DNA from: Gemmatimonadota bacterium
GTDB taxonomy: Bacteria; Gemmatimonadota; Gemmatimonadetes; Gemmatimonadales; GWC2-71-9
Direction: 5' to 3'
DNA: 64,000 nucleotides
NCBI GenBank assembly: GCA_040388535.1
Contig: JAZKBR010000001.1
Span: 482,821 to 546,820 of the forward strand
Shown piece after piece: positions 24,406 to 34,366 of the stretch (the stretch's first letter is position 1; each line of letters opens with the position of its first letter). The translations under genes were made by a program, and so were the position numbers. The notes under the pieces were generated by a model. The model was not told where the DNA came from. It did not search any database and saw only the letters and a program-made list of their open reading frames with translations.

Positions 24406-25169
24406 ACGTGGCATTTCAGGGGAAGCGCGTCCTGGTGACCGGCGCCGCACACGGTTTCGGACGGGCGATTGCGGTCGCGTTCGCCGAGCGCGGCGCAACC
24501 GTGCACGCCGTTGACGTGATTGAAGACGAACTGCAGGAGACGGTACGGCTCTGCCGTGAGGCCGGAGGTCGCTGCACCGCGGCGCTCCTCGATGTGCGCG
24601 ACAAGGGCGCGGTGGAGCAGTTCGTCGCGAGCGTGGCGTCGGCGACTGGCGCCATCGACATCCTTGTGAACAACGCCGGCGGTGTTCTGGGCCAGGTGGG
24701 GCGCCCCCTCGAGGAGGTCAGCGCGGCAGCGTGGCAGGAGATATTTGACGTGAACGTGAGCGGCGCCTTCTACTGCTCGCAGGCGGTGGCCCCAGGAATG
24801 AAGGCCGCCCACGCCGGGCGCATCATCAACATTTCGAGTGGCGCCGGCCTCGGCATTTCGCTCACCGGCATCCAGGCCTATGCCGCGGCGAAGGCGGCGC
24901 AGATCGGTCTCACCCGGCAGCTGGCCCACGAACTCGGGCTCTACGGCATCACCGTCAATAACATCGCCCCCGGCTTCGTCCGTTCCAACGCCACTACCGA
25001 GGCGCAGTGGCAATCGTATGGCGAAGCGGGGCAGCAAGCCCTCCTCGATCGGATCGCGCTCAAGACCCTCGGCACCGTGGATGACATCGCCTGGGGCGTG
25101 CTCTTCTTCGCCTCGGAGTATGCCGGGTGGATTACCGGGCAGGTCCTCTCCATCGACGGCGGCAAGTAA
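24402..25169 (+). CDS. Short-chain dehydrogenase/reductase (SDR)
   Basis: A 255-residue classical SDR. TGAAHGFGRAIA is the NAD(P) loop (TGxxxGxG), NNAGG marks the fourth strand, Ser in IINISSG and YAAAK (YxxxK) form the active site. The end QVLSIDGGK is the typical C-terminus. It overlaps the preceding gene by 4 bases and the next by one base (TAATG). Probably oxidises or reduces an intermediate of the same pathway. Substrate unknown. Confidence 0.92.
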   Translation: MNVAFQGKRVLVTGAAHGFGRAIAVAFAERGATVHAVDVIEDELQETVRLCREAGGRCTAALLDVRDKGAVEQFVASVASATGAIDILVNNAGGVLGQVGRPLEEVSAAAWQEIFDVNVSGAFYCSQAVAPGMKAAHAGRIINISSGAGLGISLTGIQAYAAAKAAQIGLTRQLAHELGLYGITVNNIAPGFVRSNATTEAQWQSYGEAGQQALLDRIALKTLGTVDDIAWGVLFFASEYAGWITGQVLSIDGGK

Positions 25170-26551
25170 TGGCGCTCGACCCGGTACTCGCGCTGCTCAC
25201 CTCGCGGCACGCGGCGATTCTCGACGAGTTGATCGAGTTTGCCTCGATCCCGAGCGTGAGCACCGATCCCGCACACCGTGCCGATGTGCATCGCGCCGCG
25301 GCGTTCGTTGCCTCGCGCCTCAGTGCGGCGGGGCCGCTCTCGGTGCGGACGTACGAATCGGACGGCAACCCGCTGGTCTATGCCGAATGGCTTGGAGCAC
25401 CCGGCAAGCTGACGGTGCTGGTGTACGGACATTACGATGTCCAGCCGCCCGAGCCGCTGGAGAAGTGGACCTCCCCGCCGTTCGTGCCGACCCTGCGCGA
25501 GGGTCGCCTCTACGCCCGCGGCATTTCCGACGACAAGGGGCCGATGCTGATCCCGATCAAGGTCGCGGAGGCCTTTTTCGCCGCGGAAGGGCGGTTGCCA
25601 ATCAACGTGAAGTTCCTGATTGAAGGGGAAGAGGAGATCGGCTCTCCCAACATCGAGCACTTCATCGCCGAGCATCGCGATCTGCTCGCGGCCGATGTCG
25701 TCCTCTCGGCCGACGGGGCGATGTGGCGAATCAACGAGCCCTCGCTCACGGTCGCGAATCGCGGCATGGCCGGTGTGGAGCTGACACTGACAGCCGCAGG
25801 CAAGGATCTGCATTCGGGGCGGCACGGCGGCAGCGTCGCCAATCCGTTGCATGCGATGGCGCAGCTGATTGCCACGTTGCATCACGCCGATGGCAGCGTG
25901 GCCGTGGCAGGTTTCTACGACCGGGTGCAGGAACTGAGTACCGCGGAACGGGCCGACATCGCGGCGTTGCCATTCGATGAGGCCGCGTATCTCGCGCAGG
26001 TCGGCGCGCCGGCAGCAGTGGGCGAGGCTGGCTACAGTACACTCGAACGCCAATGGACGCGCCCGACCCTCGAGCTCAACGGAATGTGGGGCGGCTACCA
26101 GGGGCCGGGATCGAAGACGGTGATTCCCTGCGAGGCGCACGCGAAGATCACCTGCCGGCTTGTTCCGGACCAGGATCCCCACGAGATCGTGGCACTGGTC
26201 ACCAGACATCTCGAGGCCAACGTGCCGCCGGGAACCCGCCTCGTCGTGAATCCGGGGAATCACGGTACTCCCGCCGCCCATATCGCCCCCGGACATTTCG
26301 CCCTCAAGGCCGCCGGCGAGGCACTGCGCGCGGTCTACGGTGTCGATCCGCTGATTGTCCGGATGGGAGGCACCGTCCCGGTGGCCGAGCTCTTCCAGCG
26401 ACTGATGGGTCTCGAATGCGTCTACTTCTCCTTCTCCACAGCCGATGAAGACTACCACGCGCCCAACGAATTCTTCCGGGTGCATCGGTTGCACGAAGGG
26501 CTCGAAGCGTGGGCCCGGTACTGGCACATCCTTGGCGAGGTGACGCGATGA
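25169..26551 (+). CDS. M20-family metallopeptidase (dipeptidase-like)
   Basis: A 460-residue protein. YGHYDVQPPEPLEKW is the first metal-ligand His and bridging Asp region, GISDDKGPM follows, then IEGEEEIGSPN with the catalytic Glu-Glu. The lid/dimerisation domain is about 190-350 (NRGMAGVELTLTAAGKDLHSG). ADEDYHAPNE near the end gives the last ligand His. Length and motifs match CPG2/PepV-like dipeptidases. Cytoplasmic, no signal peptide. Starts in a TAATG overlap. Confidence 0.92.
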   Translation: MALDPVLALLTSRHAAILDELIEFASIPSVSTDPAHRADVHRAAAFVASRLSAAGPLSVRTYESDGNPLVYAEWLGAPGKLTVLVYGHYDVQPPEPLEKWTSPPFVPTLREGRLYARGISDDKGPMLIPIKVAEAFFAAEGRLPINVKFLIEGEEEIGSPNIEHFIAEHRDLLAADVVLSADGAMWRINEPSLTVANRGMAGVELTLTAAGKDLHSGRHGGSVANPLHAMAQLIATLHHADGSVAVAGFYDRVQELSTAERADIAALPFDEAAYLAQVGAPAAVGEAGYSTLERQWTRPTLELNGMWGGYQGPGSKTVIPCEAHAKITCRLVPDQDPHEIVALVTRHLEANVPPGTRLVVNPGNHGTPAAHIAPGHFALKAAGEALRAVYGVDPLIVRMGGTVPVAELFQRLMGLECVYFSFSTADEDYHAPNEFFRVHRLHEGLEAWARYWHILGEVTR

Positions 26552-27999
26552 GCGACGGTGAGAATTCGGCGACCTCTGCACTCGCCCAGGCCGAGGCACG
26601 AGTCGAGGCGCACAGCGCGACACTGAAGAAGGAACTTGGCGTCCGCGACCTCGCACTCACCCAGATCCTCTTCATCATCGGCCTCACCTGGATCGGCGTC
26701 GCCGGCACGCTGGGGCCTTCGCACGTGGTGATGTGGCTACTGGCGATGGTCTTCTTCTATCTGCCCATGGCCGCCGTGGTGATCTACCTCAACCAGCTGA
26801 TGCCGCTCGAGGGTGGCCTCTATCAGTGGGCCAAACTCGGCTTCAATCCCACGGTCGGCTTCCTGCTGGCGTGGAATCTCTGGCTCTATGTCATTGTGTA
26901 CACCTCGGAGATCGGGCTCCAGTGCGCGACCTATCTGTCGTACGCGCTCGGGCCAGGCGCGGCGTGGATGACGTCGAGCAACTGGTTCGTGGCGCTCTCC
27001 TCTGCCGTCATTCTGACCCTGATGGCCGTGGCCGCCATCATCGGGCTCTCGGTCGGAAAATGGGTACACAACACCGGCGGCATCTTCATGCTGATCATCT
27101 TCGGCATCCTGATCCTGCTGCCCTTTCTCGGGCTTGCCACGGGCACGTTGCGGGAGTTCCACCCCTTCCGCACCACGCTGCCGAAGTGGTCGCTGCTGAA
27201 TCTCAATCTGCTCGGGAAGATGGGCTTCGGTGCACTTGGCGGTTTCGAGTATGTGGCGATCCTCGCGGGTGAGACGCGAGCGCCGGCGAGGTCGGTCCGG
27301 AAATCGGTGCTGATCGCCGCCCCGCTGATCGCGCTGATGTTCATTCTCGGCACCGCCACGGTGGTGGCCTATGTCCCGACCGAGCAGATCGACCTCATCG
27401 GCCCGATGCCCCAGGTGCTTCGTGCCGGGTTCGGCCCGTTCGGCATCGCCGGTCCGCTGGTGACGATCGCGATCCTGATGACGCTGGCGATGCGGGTGGC
27501 CCAGGTGAGTGTCAGCTTCACCGCGGTGACGCGCCTGCCGATGGTGGCCGGGTGGGACCGGCTGCTGCCGGCGTGGTTCTCGCGCCTGCACGAACGCCAC
27601 CGGACGCCGATCAACTCGGTCATCCTCGTGGCGGTCTGTTCCTTCGCGCTCTCGCTCGTGAGCCTCATCGGCGTGGGGCGGGCCGAAGCGTTTCAGCTCC
27701 TGTTCAACGCCGGCGGCATCTTCTACGCGCTGGCGTATCTGGTGATGTTCGCAATCCCGATCATCGGGCTACGGGGAGTGACACCCAGGCCGCCGCGCTG
27801 GTTGCAGGTGGCGTCCTGGTCGGGGCTGCTGATGACGTTGCTGTACGTCGTGCTGTCGGTCTTTCCGATCATCAAGGTGGCGAGTGTTGCCACCTTCGCC
27901 TTCAAGGTCGGCAGCATGATTCTGGTGATGAATCTGGTTGGCGTCGGAATCCTGGTCGCCGCACGTCGGCGATCGACACGTTCTCCGCAGGGGGAGTAG
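26548..27999 (+). CDS. APC-superfamily amino acid permease
   Basis: A 483-residue protein with about 12 hydrophobic segments. The first is ILFIIGLTWIGVAGTLG with the Gly-rich APC signature. Downstream segments include LGALGGFEYVAILAGETRAP, the family's broken helix (GFE...AGE). The N-terminus is cytoplasmic and helical (AQAEARVEAHSATLKKEL). It overlaps the peptidase gene by 4 bases and would import the amino acid or peptide processed by the operon. Confidence 0.9.
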   Translation: MSDGENSATSALAQAEARVEAHSATLKKELGVRDLALTQILFIIGLTWIGVAGTLGPSHVVMWLLAMVFFYLPMAAVVIYLNQLMPLEGGLYQWAKLGFNPTVGFLLAWNLWLYVIVYTSEIGLQCATYLSYALGPGAAWMTSSNWFVALSSAVILTLMAVAAIIGLSVGKWVHNTGGIFMLIIFGILILLPFLGLATGTLREFHPFRTTLPKWSLLNLNLLGKMGFGALGGFEYVAILAGETRAPARSVRKSVLIAAPLIALMFILGTATVVAYVPTEQIDLIGPMPQVLRAGFGPFGIAGPLVTIAILMTLAMRVAQVSVSFTAVTRLPMVAGWDRLLPAWFSRLHERHRTPINSVILVAVCSFALSLVSLIGVGRAEAFQLLFNAGGIFYALAYLVMFAIPIIGLRGVTPRPPRWLQVASWSGLLMTLLYVVLSVFPIIKVASVATFAFKVGSMILVMNLVGVGILVAARRRSTRSPQGE

Positions 28000-28000
28000 C

Positions 28001-30118
28001 ATGTCGCAATTCACGGGGTGGTTTCTCGGCTACCGTCGATCGCTCACGGCCGCACTGGTCCTGGTGGCGGGCACCAGCGGGTTCGCCGCACTGCAGCGGC
28101 CACCCAGGGCAGCGCTCGCGGGAGACTGGGATGTCTACATCGCGCTGAGTGCCACGCCGAAATTCGGCTTCGAGGGATGGCGCCGGATGGGGTTCGCTCA
28201 CTTTGCCGGCACGGATTCCGGGAATGTCGGCTTCCTCCGGCGCCGCACTGGCCAGCCGATGCTCACCGTCAGCAAGGTGTCCGTCGCGGGTGATTCGGTG
28301 GTGCTGACGCAGGATGATCGGCTGGTGATGCGCGCCGCCTGGCACGGCGACACGCTCGCCGGACTCCAGTACACCAACGGCACAGTCCAGGATCGTCGTT
28401 ACCGGCTGGTGCGTCGGGCCACACCGGCCGTGGTCGAGACGACCTATCAGGTCTGGAAGATGCCTGCCTCCGATTCGCAATACACCACCGTGGTGGACAC
28501 CACCAAGCTGATGCCGACGCGCGATGGCGCCACACTCGAGACCTACATTGTGCGGCCGGTGGGTCCCGGACCCTTCGGGGTCGTGATGCAGCGTTCGCCC
28601 TACCGCGCCAGCAACCCGGCCGCCGGCCGCTGGTGGGCGTCGCACGGCTACATCTACGTCGGGCAGCTGGTGCGGGGTCGCGGCAAGTCGAGCGGAGATG
28701 TCGCCGATTTCGGTGATTACAGCAGCGACATCAAGGATGGCTACGATGCGGTCGAGTGGGCCGCGAAGCTTCCAGGAGCCAACGGCAAGGTCGGGATGAT
28801 TGGCCATTCCGATGAGGGGCGGCTGGTCTGGTTCGCCGCGGTGGCGGCGCCGCCGAGTCTCGCCGCGATTGCGCCCTCGGCCGCGACCAGCGATCCGTGG
28901 CGGATCGTGCCGTATTCGTCGATGGCGTTCGGTCCGATCAATGTCGACTGGACCTGCCTGATGAAGGATCGCAATATGGCGACCAATACGGCCGAGCTCG
29001 ATATCGGCGAGGCGATCACGCATCTGCCATTGTCATATCTTCCCGAGCGGCTGGGCTGCGGCCATTTGCCGCTGTGGGAACGGTGGATCTCCCACAACAC
29101 GCTCGACGATTACTGGCGCCAGCACGCGGCCACCACCTTCATCGACAAGGTCAAGGCTCCGGCGCTGTCGCTGGCCGGCTGGCACGACGATGCGCGCGGC
29201 CCGCTCGACTACACCGATGCACTCCTGAAGGTGAACAATCACCCGGCCTGGCACCTGGTGATGGGTGTCCACGCGCACAAGGGTGTCGACTACGTGGCGG
29301 GAGATTTCGGACCGCAGGCGCGATACGAATACCGTGACCTCCAGCTGCGCTGGTTCGATCACTACCTGCTTGGCCGCGACAACGGCGTCGACAAGCTGCC
29401 ACCGGTCGACATCTTCGTACAGGGCGACAATACCTGGCGCCAGGAAAGGGAATGGCCGCTCGCACGCGCGAAGGCCACCAACTGGTACCTGTCGTCGGGC
29501 GGGAATGCCCGCACCAGCAACGGGAACGGTGTCCTCGACACCCTGCCACCCAAGGGCGCGGCCGCCGACAGCTACAGCTACGACCCGGGGAATCCCACGC
29601 CGTACCTGATCGACTCGCGCGAGCTGGAAGAGTCGCTCAATGAGGACTACACCGTCCTCAACGCCACCCGGCAGGATGCCCTGGTGTTCACCTCCGCGCC
29701 CCTCAAGCGGCCGATCGAGATCACCGGTGAAATGTCGGCGTCGCTCTGGGCGTCGAGCGATGCCAAGGACACCGACTGGGCGATCATGCTGCTCGATGTC
29801 TTTCCTGATGGGCACGCCGAGCGGGTGCAGGACGGCCTGACGCGGGCGCGGTTCCGGAAGGGGATGGACAAGGTGGTGCCGCTGGTGCCGGGAAGTGTGG
29901 AGCGCTACGACGTCGACCTCTGGTTCACCTCCAAGGTCTTCGCGCCGGGCCACAGGCTGCGGGTGAGCGTCACATCGGCGCTCTTCCCCAAGTACGATCG
30001 CAACCTGAACACCGGCGGCAACAACGAGCGCGACTCGACTTTCGTGACGGCGCACCAGCGGATCCTGCACGATGCGGCGCATCCGTCACACCTCATCCTG
30101 CCGGTGGTGCCACGGTAG
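28001..30118 (+). CDS. CocE/NonD-family secreted alpha/beta hydrolase
   Basis: A 705-residue protein. N-terminal signal/anchor helix (SLTAALVLVAGTSGFAAL) suggests export. The catalytic domain starts near RDGATLETYIVRP; the nucleophile Ser is in MIGHSDEGRLV, with GWHDDARG (acid) and GVHAHKG (likely catalytic His). The C-terminal jelly-roll domain (LVFTSAPLKRPIEITGEMSA) is the PepX_C region. The family includes cocaine esterase and X-Pro dipeptidyl peptidases. About 165 N-terminal residues are extra. Last gene of the operon, one base after the permease stop. Confidence 0.88.
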   Translation: MSQFTGWFLGYRRSLTAALVLVAGTSGFAALQRPPRAALAGDWDVYIALSATPKFGFEGWRRMGFAHFAGTDSGNVGFLRRRTGQPMLTVSKVSVAGDSVVLTQDDRLVMRAAWHGDTLAGLQYTNGTVQDRRYRLVRRATPAVVETTYQVWKMPASDSQYTTVVDTTKLMPTRDGATLETYIVRPVGPGPFGVVMQRSPYRASNPAAGRWWASHGYIYVGQLVRGRGKSSGDVADFGDYSSDIKDGYDAVEWAAKLPGANGKVGMIGHSDEGRLVWFAAVAAPPSLAAIAPSAATSDPWRIVPYSSMAFGPINVDWTCLMKDRNMATNTAELDIGEAITHLPLSYLPERLGCGHLPLWERWISHNTLDDYWRQHAATTFIDKVKAPALSLAGWHDDARGPLDYTDALLKVNNHPAWHLVMGVHAHKGVDYVAGDFGPQARYEYRDLQLRWFDHYLLGRDNGVDKLPPVDIFVQGDNTWRQEREWPLARAKATNWYLSSGGNARTSNGNGVLDTLPPKGAAADSYSYDPGNPTPYLIDSRELEESLNEDYTVLNATRQDALVFTSAPLKRPIEITGEMSASLWASSDAKDTDWAIMLLDVFPDGHAERVQDGLTRARFRKGMDKVVPLVPGSVERYDVDLWFTSKVFAPGHRLRVSVTSALFPKYDRNLNTGGNNERDSTFVTAHQRILHDAAHPSHLILPVVPR

Positions 30119-30137
30119 GCGGCCACCACGAATAGCC

Positions 30138-30157
30138 GTGGGGGCTTCGGCCCCCAC
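30138..30157 (+). terminator. Hairpin terminator after the catabolic operon
   Basis: GTGGGGGC (30138-30145), TTCG tetraloop, GCCCCCAC (30150-30157): an 8-base perfect stem with a stable UUCG-type loop, 20 bases after the last stop codon. No T-run follows. Confidence 0.6.
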
Positions 30158-30233
30158 CGAGGGTGCGGGAGTAACCGATGCCGCCAGTACGCCGTATGGC
30201 ATCGGAACGCGCACCGCACCCTCCGGAGGTTGA

Positions 30234-31568
30234 ATGCCCGCCCGATTGCTGCTGCTCCTCGCCTCCCTCCCGGCCACAGCATCCGCGCAACAACTCACCG
30301 CCTTCACCCACGTCCGGCTCATCGACGGTCGCGGGGGTGCTCCGATTGCCGACGCGACCGTGGTGGTGCGTGGCGACCGCATCACCGCCGCCGGCGCGGC
30401 TTCACAAGTCAGCACACCCGCCGGCGCACGCGTCATCGACGGCCGCGGCATGTCGCTGATGCCTGGCCTCGCCGATATGCACACCCACCTCTCCGGCGGC
30501 TGGGACGGCGAGACCGCCGACTGGCTCGGCGGGCGCGTCACCATGAATGCCCTGCTCTACAATGGCATCACCTCGGCGTTCGACCCGGGCGACGTGACCT
30601 CGTACGTGCGCCAGCTGCGCGAGGAGGTTCGCGCCGGGCGCCTCGCCGGCCCGCGCATCTTCTTCACCGGCCCGGTGCTTGATGGCGCCACGCCGCAGTG
30701 GCCCGACATCTCGCAACCGCTCACCACACCGGAACAGGCGTCGTTCTTCGTGCGCCAGATGAAGAGCGCCGGCGCCGTCTTCATCAAGGCCTACGGCGGC
30801 CTCACCACCGAGATGGTGAAAGTGCTCGTCGATGCCGCCGCGCGCGATTCGATGCGCGTCATCGCCGACGTCGGCCAGCGCAACGGCTCGCTCGCGGTAG
30901 CGCAAACCGGCATCGCGATCTACGCGCACACCGGCACCAGCGCGATGACCGACGAGGCGATCCGCTACATGGCGGATCACCACACCGCGACGATCACCAC
31001 CCTCGCCGTCTACGAGAGCCTCTCGCGTCGCCGCTTCAAGGAGATGTCTTTCCTGCAGCAGCCGCTGATCAAGGACGTGATGAGCCCGACCTACATGTCG
31101 CAGGTCACCGCGTGGGGCCTCAAGCCGCCAACGGCGCAGGAATCACGGCTGATGGCCTTCTATAGCACGGCGTTGACGACGGCCGCCCGCAATGTGAAGC
31201 GGATGCTTGATGCCGGCATTCTCGTCGTCGCCGGCACCGATGCTCCGTGGCCCGGCCAGTACTATGGCGAGGGGCTCCACCGCGAACTCGAGTTGCTGGT
31301 CGAGGCTGGCCTCACACCACTCGAGGTGATCACTCTTGCCACCCGTAACGCCGCGCGACTGGTGAATGCCGAATCGGAATGGGGCACAGTGGAGCCAGGC
31401 AAGGTCGCCGACCTGCTGCTGGTGCGTGGTGATCCGTCGACGCAGATCGGCGACTCGCGCAACATCGTCCAGCTGATGCAGGGCGGGAAACTCATCGATC
31501 GCGCCTCGCTCCGCTACGACCCGAAGCGCGACCCCGACTACCACCCGGTGGATCTCCGGCCGCACTGA
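30234..31568 (+). CDS. Secreted metal-dependent amidohydrolase
   Basis: A 444-residue protein with a signal peptide ending SAQ (ATASAQQ) and a GGAGG ribosome site. Amidohydrolase-superfamily landmarks: MPGLADMHTHLSGG (HxH), VFIKAYGGL (carboxylated Lys), IYAHTGT (His) and VVAGTDAPW (metal Asp). The C-terminal composite domain has EWGTVEPGKVADLLLVRGDP, typical of imidazolonepropionase-like/Xaa-Pro dipeptidase-type members. The substrate is probably a peptide or cyclic amide in the periplasm. Confidence 0.9.
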   Translation: MPARLLLLLASLPATASAQQLTAFTHVRLIDGRGGAPIADATVVVRGDRITAAGAASQVSTPAGARVIDGRGMSLMPGLADMHTHLSGGWDGETADWLGGRVTMNALLYNGITSAFDPGDVTSYVRQLREEVRAGRLAGPRIFFTGPVLDGATPQWPDISQPLTTPEQASFFVRQMKSAGAVFIKAYGGLTTEMVKVLVDAAARDSMRVIADVGQRNGSLAVAQTGIAIYAHTGTSAMTDEAIRYMADHHTATITTLAVYESLSRRRFKEMSFLQQPLIKDVMSPTYMSQVTAWGLKPPTAQESRLMAFYSTALTTAARNVKRMLDAGILVVAGTDAPWPGQYYGEGLHRELELLVEAGLTPLEVITLATRNAARLVNAESEWGTVEPGKVADLLLVRGDPSTQIGDSRNIVQLMQGGKLIDRASLRYDPKRDPDYHPVDLRPH

Positions 31569-31574
31569 GTCGCC

Positions 31575-31820
31575 TCAGCTCGCGGCCTCGACCTGTACCT
31601 CCGCCGTGCCGTCGAGATCGAAGGTGACATGGAGGTGCCACGGACGACAGCAGATCTCGCAATCCTCGACATACTCCTGCACGGCGCCGCCGCTCGGGTC
31701 GAGGGTGATCTCGATCTCCTCGGCACAGTACGGGCAGCGGATCAGCGCCTCGGTGTCTGCCGGAGCGCCTTCGGGTTCGTCCGTGTCGTCATCATCAATT
31801 CCTTCATTCTCATCCCGCAT
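31575..31820 (-). CDS. CPXCG motif-containing cysteine-rich protein
   Basis: An 81-residue protein. CPYCAEEIEITLD and EDCEICCRPWHLHV form the paired Cys motifs of the Cys_rich_CPXG family (PF14255), likely a small zinc ribbon. The N-terminal 25 residues are highly acidic. Function unknown. It is convergent with the amidohydrolase gene, six bases apart. Confidence 0.85.
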   Translation of the reverse strand: MRDENEGIDDDDTDEPEGAPADTEALIRCPYCAEEIEITLDPSGGAVQEYVEDCEICCRPWHLHVTFDLDGTAEVQVEAAS

Positions 31821-31993
31821 GGGAAATCCCTCCTTCGTCAGGTTAATCGAAATAGCGTTTGTCTGCTCACTCGGCGTCGGAAGAGGCCGGTGAGGACCGG
31901 CTGCCGGACGAGCCCCCGATTTGCGGTGGCCGCGTTATCGTTGTGCATCCACGCACACTGATCCGCGCTGCCTTCCGCCACCCGGGGACCCTC

Positions 31994-32917
31994 ATGGCCG
32001 TTCGTTCTGGGGCACTTCGCCTCGCCGCCCTCTTGCTCACGCTGGCGGGGTGCTCCAAGCCCGCAGCACCGCCGGTCGAAGCAGCTCCGGCGGCCGCCCC
32101 GGCCGCGCCCATTCCTTACGGCGCCAACGCCGCCGCCAGCGGCACTTTCGTTCACGACGGCGTCACCTTCTACTACGAGAGCTACGGCAGCGGCACGCCG
32201 CTGCTGCTGGTACACGGCAATGGCGGCTCCATCGGCACGATGGCCGCCCAGATCGCGCATTTCAGCAAGAGCTATCGCGTGGTCGCCATGGATTCGCGCG
32301 ACCAGGGGCGCTCGACTGACAGCGACGGGCCGATCACCTACGAGAAGATGACCGACGACCTCGCTGCCCTGATCGATCACCTCAAGCTCGATTCGGTGAA
32401 TGTGCTCGGCTGGAGCGATGGCGGCATTGAGGCGCTCCTCCTCGGCGTGCGCCATCCGGAGAAGGTGCGCAAGCTGGTCGCGATGGCCGCCAACCTGAAT
32501 CCGTCGTCGCAGGCGATCTATCCCGAGACCGATGCCCTGGTAAAGACGATGCTTGCGGGAATGACCGACAGCGTGAAGAACACGCCGCAGGGCAAGCGCG
32601 ACTTCAAGGTGACCAGCACGATGCTGAAGGAGCCGCACATCGCCCCGACCCTGCTGGGGCAGATCAAGGCGCCCACACTGGTCCTCGGCGGCGATCACGA
32701 TCTCATCACGCTCGAGCATCTGGTGCTGATGTTCAACCACATTCCGAATGCCCAACTCGCGATCTTCCCGAACAGCACGCATATGGTGCCGTTCGATGAC
32801 CCGGCGATGTTCAACGCCACGGTCGATCGCTTCTTCTCGACACCGTTCGTGAAGCTCGATCGGATCCCCGCCACGATGGCCTCGTTCGAGAAGCTGCTCG
32901 GCGGGCTGGCACACTGA
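31994..32917 (+). CDS. Alpha/beta hydrolase lipoprotein
   Basis: A 307-residue protein. Lipoprotein signal (LRLAALLLTLAGC, Cys about residue 20) and an Ala/Pro linker. Then LLLVHGNGGS (oxyanion region), LGWSDGGIEALLL with the nucleophile Ser in GWSDGG, Asp in LGGDHDLIT and His in NSTHMVP complete the triad. It is an esterase-like enzyme anchored in the membrane. Substrate unknown. The internal ATG at 31994 was chosen because the signal begins there. Confidence 0.88.
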   Translation: MAVRSGALRLAALLLTLAGCSKPAAPPVEAAPAAAPAAPIPYGANAAASGTFVHDGVTFYYESYGSGTPLLLVHGNGGSIGTMAAQIAHFSKSYRVVAMDSRDQGRSTDSDGPITYEKMTDDLAALIDHLKLDSVNVLGWSDGGIEALLLGVRHPEKVRKLVAMAANLNPSSQAIYPETDALVKTMLAGMTDSVKNTPQGKRDFKVTSTMLKEPHIAPTLLGQIKAPTLVLGGDHDLITLEHLVLMFNHIPNAQLAIFPNSTHMVPFDDPAMFNATVDRFFSTPFVKLDRIPATMASFEKLLGGLAH

Positions 32918-32955
32918 TCGGCGCCACCAACCCACTCCATCGCTGGGGCTCACCC

Positions 32956-34362
32956 ATGCTTCATCCACGTTTGGTCGTAGCAGCATCACTCGCCCTGCTC
33001 GGCACGCTGGGGACCAGGGCTTCCGGACAACAACTCACCCCGCTCGAACGCGCCCGGATCGATAGCGCGGCAGCAGCCGTGCTCGCCGGCACCGGCGCAC
33101 CGAGTGCGTCGGTCGCGGTGGTTCGTGGCGGCGTGATGGTGTACCAGCAGGCCTACGGCGAGGGCCGCGTCGGCACCCCAGCCACCACCTCGATGCGCTA
33201 CGCCATCGGTTCGGTGAGCAAGCAGTTCACCGCGACGGCGCTGCTGATGCTGGCCGAGGAGGGCAAGCTCTCCCTCGACGACAAGGTGTCGCGCTGGTTC
33301 CCGAAGCTGACCGGCGCGAACGAGATCTCGCTGCGCCAGCTGCTCTCGATGACCTCGGGCTATCAGGACTACTGGCCGCAGGACTACGTCTTCACGGCGA
33401 TGCAGGGTCCGACGACGGCCGCAGCAATCATGGGAAAGTGGGCGTCGCAGCCGCTCGACTTTGCACCTGGCACGCAGTGGCAGTACAGCAACACCAACTA
33501 CATCATCGCCGCGGCGGTCGTCGAGAAGGTCGCTGGCGTGCCGTTCATCGATTTCCTGCGGCAGCGCATCTTTACGAAACTCGGTATGGCCTCCGTGCGT
33601 GACTTCGATGCCGGTCCGCTCGGCGCCGATGACGCCGGTGCTTTCCTGCGCAACGGCCTCGGCCCCCTGCGCGCCGCACCCAAGGAAGCGGCGCACTGGC
33701 TCTTCGGCGCCGGGCAGCTCGCGATGACTGCGCGCGACCTGGCTACCTGGGACATCGGGATGATCAAGCGCTCACTGCTGAAGCCGGCATCGTACGCCGC
33801 CCAGCAGCGCACGACCCTGCTCGCCAACGGTGTTTCGAGCGGCTATGGCCTCGGCATCAATGTCGGCATGGCCGGCGCCCGCAAGCGGCTCTCGCACGGC
33901 GGCGCGGTGTCGGGATACACCACCACCAACCTGGTCTATCCCGATGATGCCGCGGCGATCGTGGTCTTCACCAACATCTACCCTGGTGGTGCCGGTGCGT
34001 CGTCGCAGATCGCGGGGCGCATCGCGAACATCATCTTCGCAACGGTGGACACGACCGACGCTGCGGCTCGCAACATCGCCCTCGGCGTCTACCACGGCCT
34101 GATGCGCGGTACGATCGATCGCGCGCTGCTGACCGAGAACCTCAATGCCTATTTCTCTGCCCCAGTGCTCGCCGACTATGGCGCGAGCCTTGGCCCCCTC
34201 GGCGAGCCGGCCGAGTTTGCCAGCGGGGGCGGCCAGGAACTGCGTGGCGGGCTGATCATTCGCGGGTACCGGATTCGCGCGGGCAACATGACGATCAATG
34301 TCACGATGATGACTCGCCCCGATGGCAAGATCGAACAATTCCTCGTGGAACGGGCAGGGTAA
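32956..34362 (+). CDS. Secreted beta-lactamase-family serine hydrolase (class C/EstB-like)
   Basis: A 468-residue protein with a signal peptide ending ASGQ. Active-site motifs: GSVSKQFTATA (SxxK) and QYSNTNYIIA (YxN), and SHGGAVSGYTTT in the KTG position (HGG). These fit serine beta-lactamase-like DD-peptidases or esterases. The C-terminal 100 residues form an extra strand-rich domain. Five bases before the next gene, so likely one transcript with the beta-propeller and DsrE-like genes. Confidence 0.9.
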   Translation: MLHPRLVVAASLALLGTLGTRASGQQLTPLERARIDSAAAAVLAGTGAPSASVAVVRGGVMVYQQAYGEGRVGTPATTSMRYAIGSVSKQFTATALLMLAEEGKLSLDDKVSRWFPKLTGANEISLRQLLSMTSGYQDYWPQDYVFTAMQGPTTAAAIMGKWASQPLDFAPGTQWQYSNTNYIIAAAVVEKVAGVPFIDFLRQRIFTKLGMASVRDFDAGPLGADDAGAFLRNGLGPLRAAPKEAAHWLFGAGQLAMTARDLATWDIGMIKRSLLKPASYAAQQRTTLLANGVSSGYGLGINVGMAGARKRLSHGGAVSGYTTTNLVYPDDAAAIVVFTNIYPGGAGASSQIAGRIANIIFATVDTTDAAARNIALGVYHGLMRGTIDRALLTENLNAYFSAPVLADYGASLGPLGEPAEFASGGGQELRGGLIIRGYRIRAGNMTINVTMMTRPDGKIEQFLVERAG

Positions 34363-34366
34363 CGCG

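Noticed and set aside
24941-26656. A 571-residue minus-strand frame
   Set aside because: Antisense to the SDR and M20 genes, which carry complete catalytic motifs.
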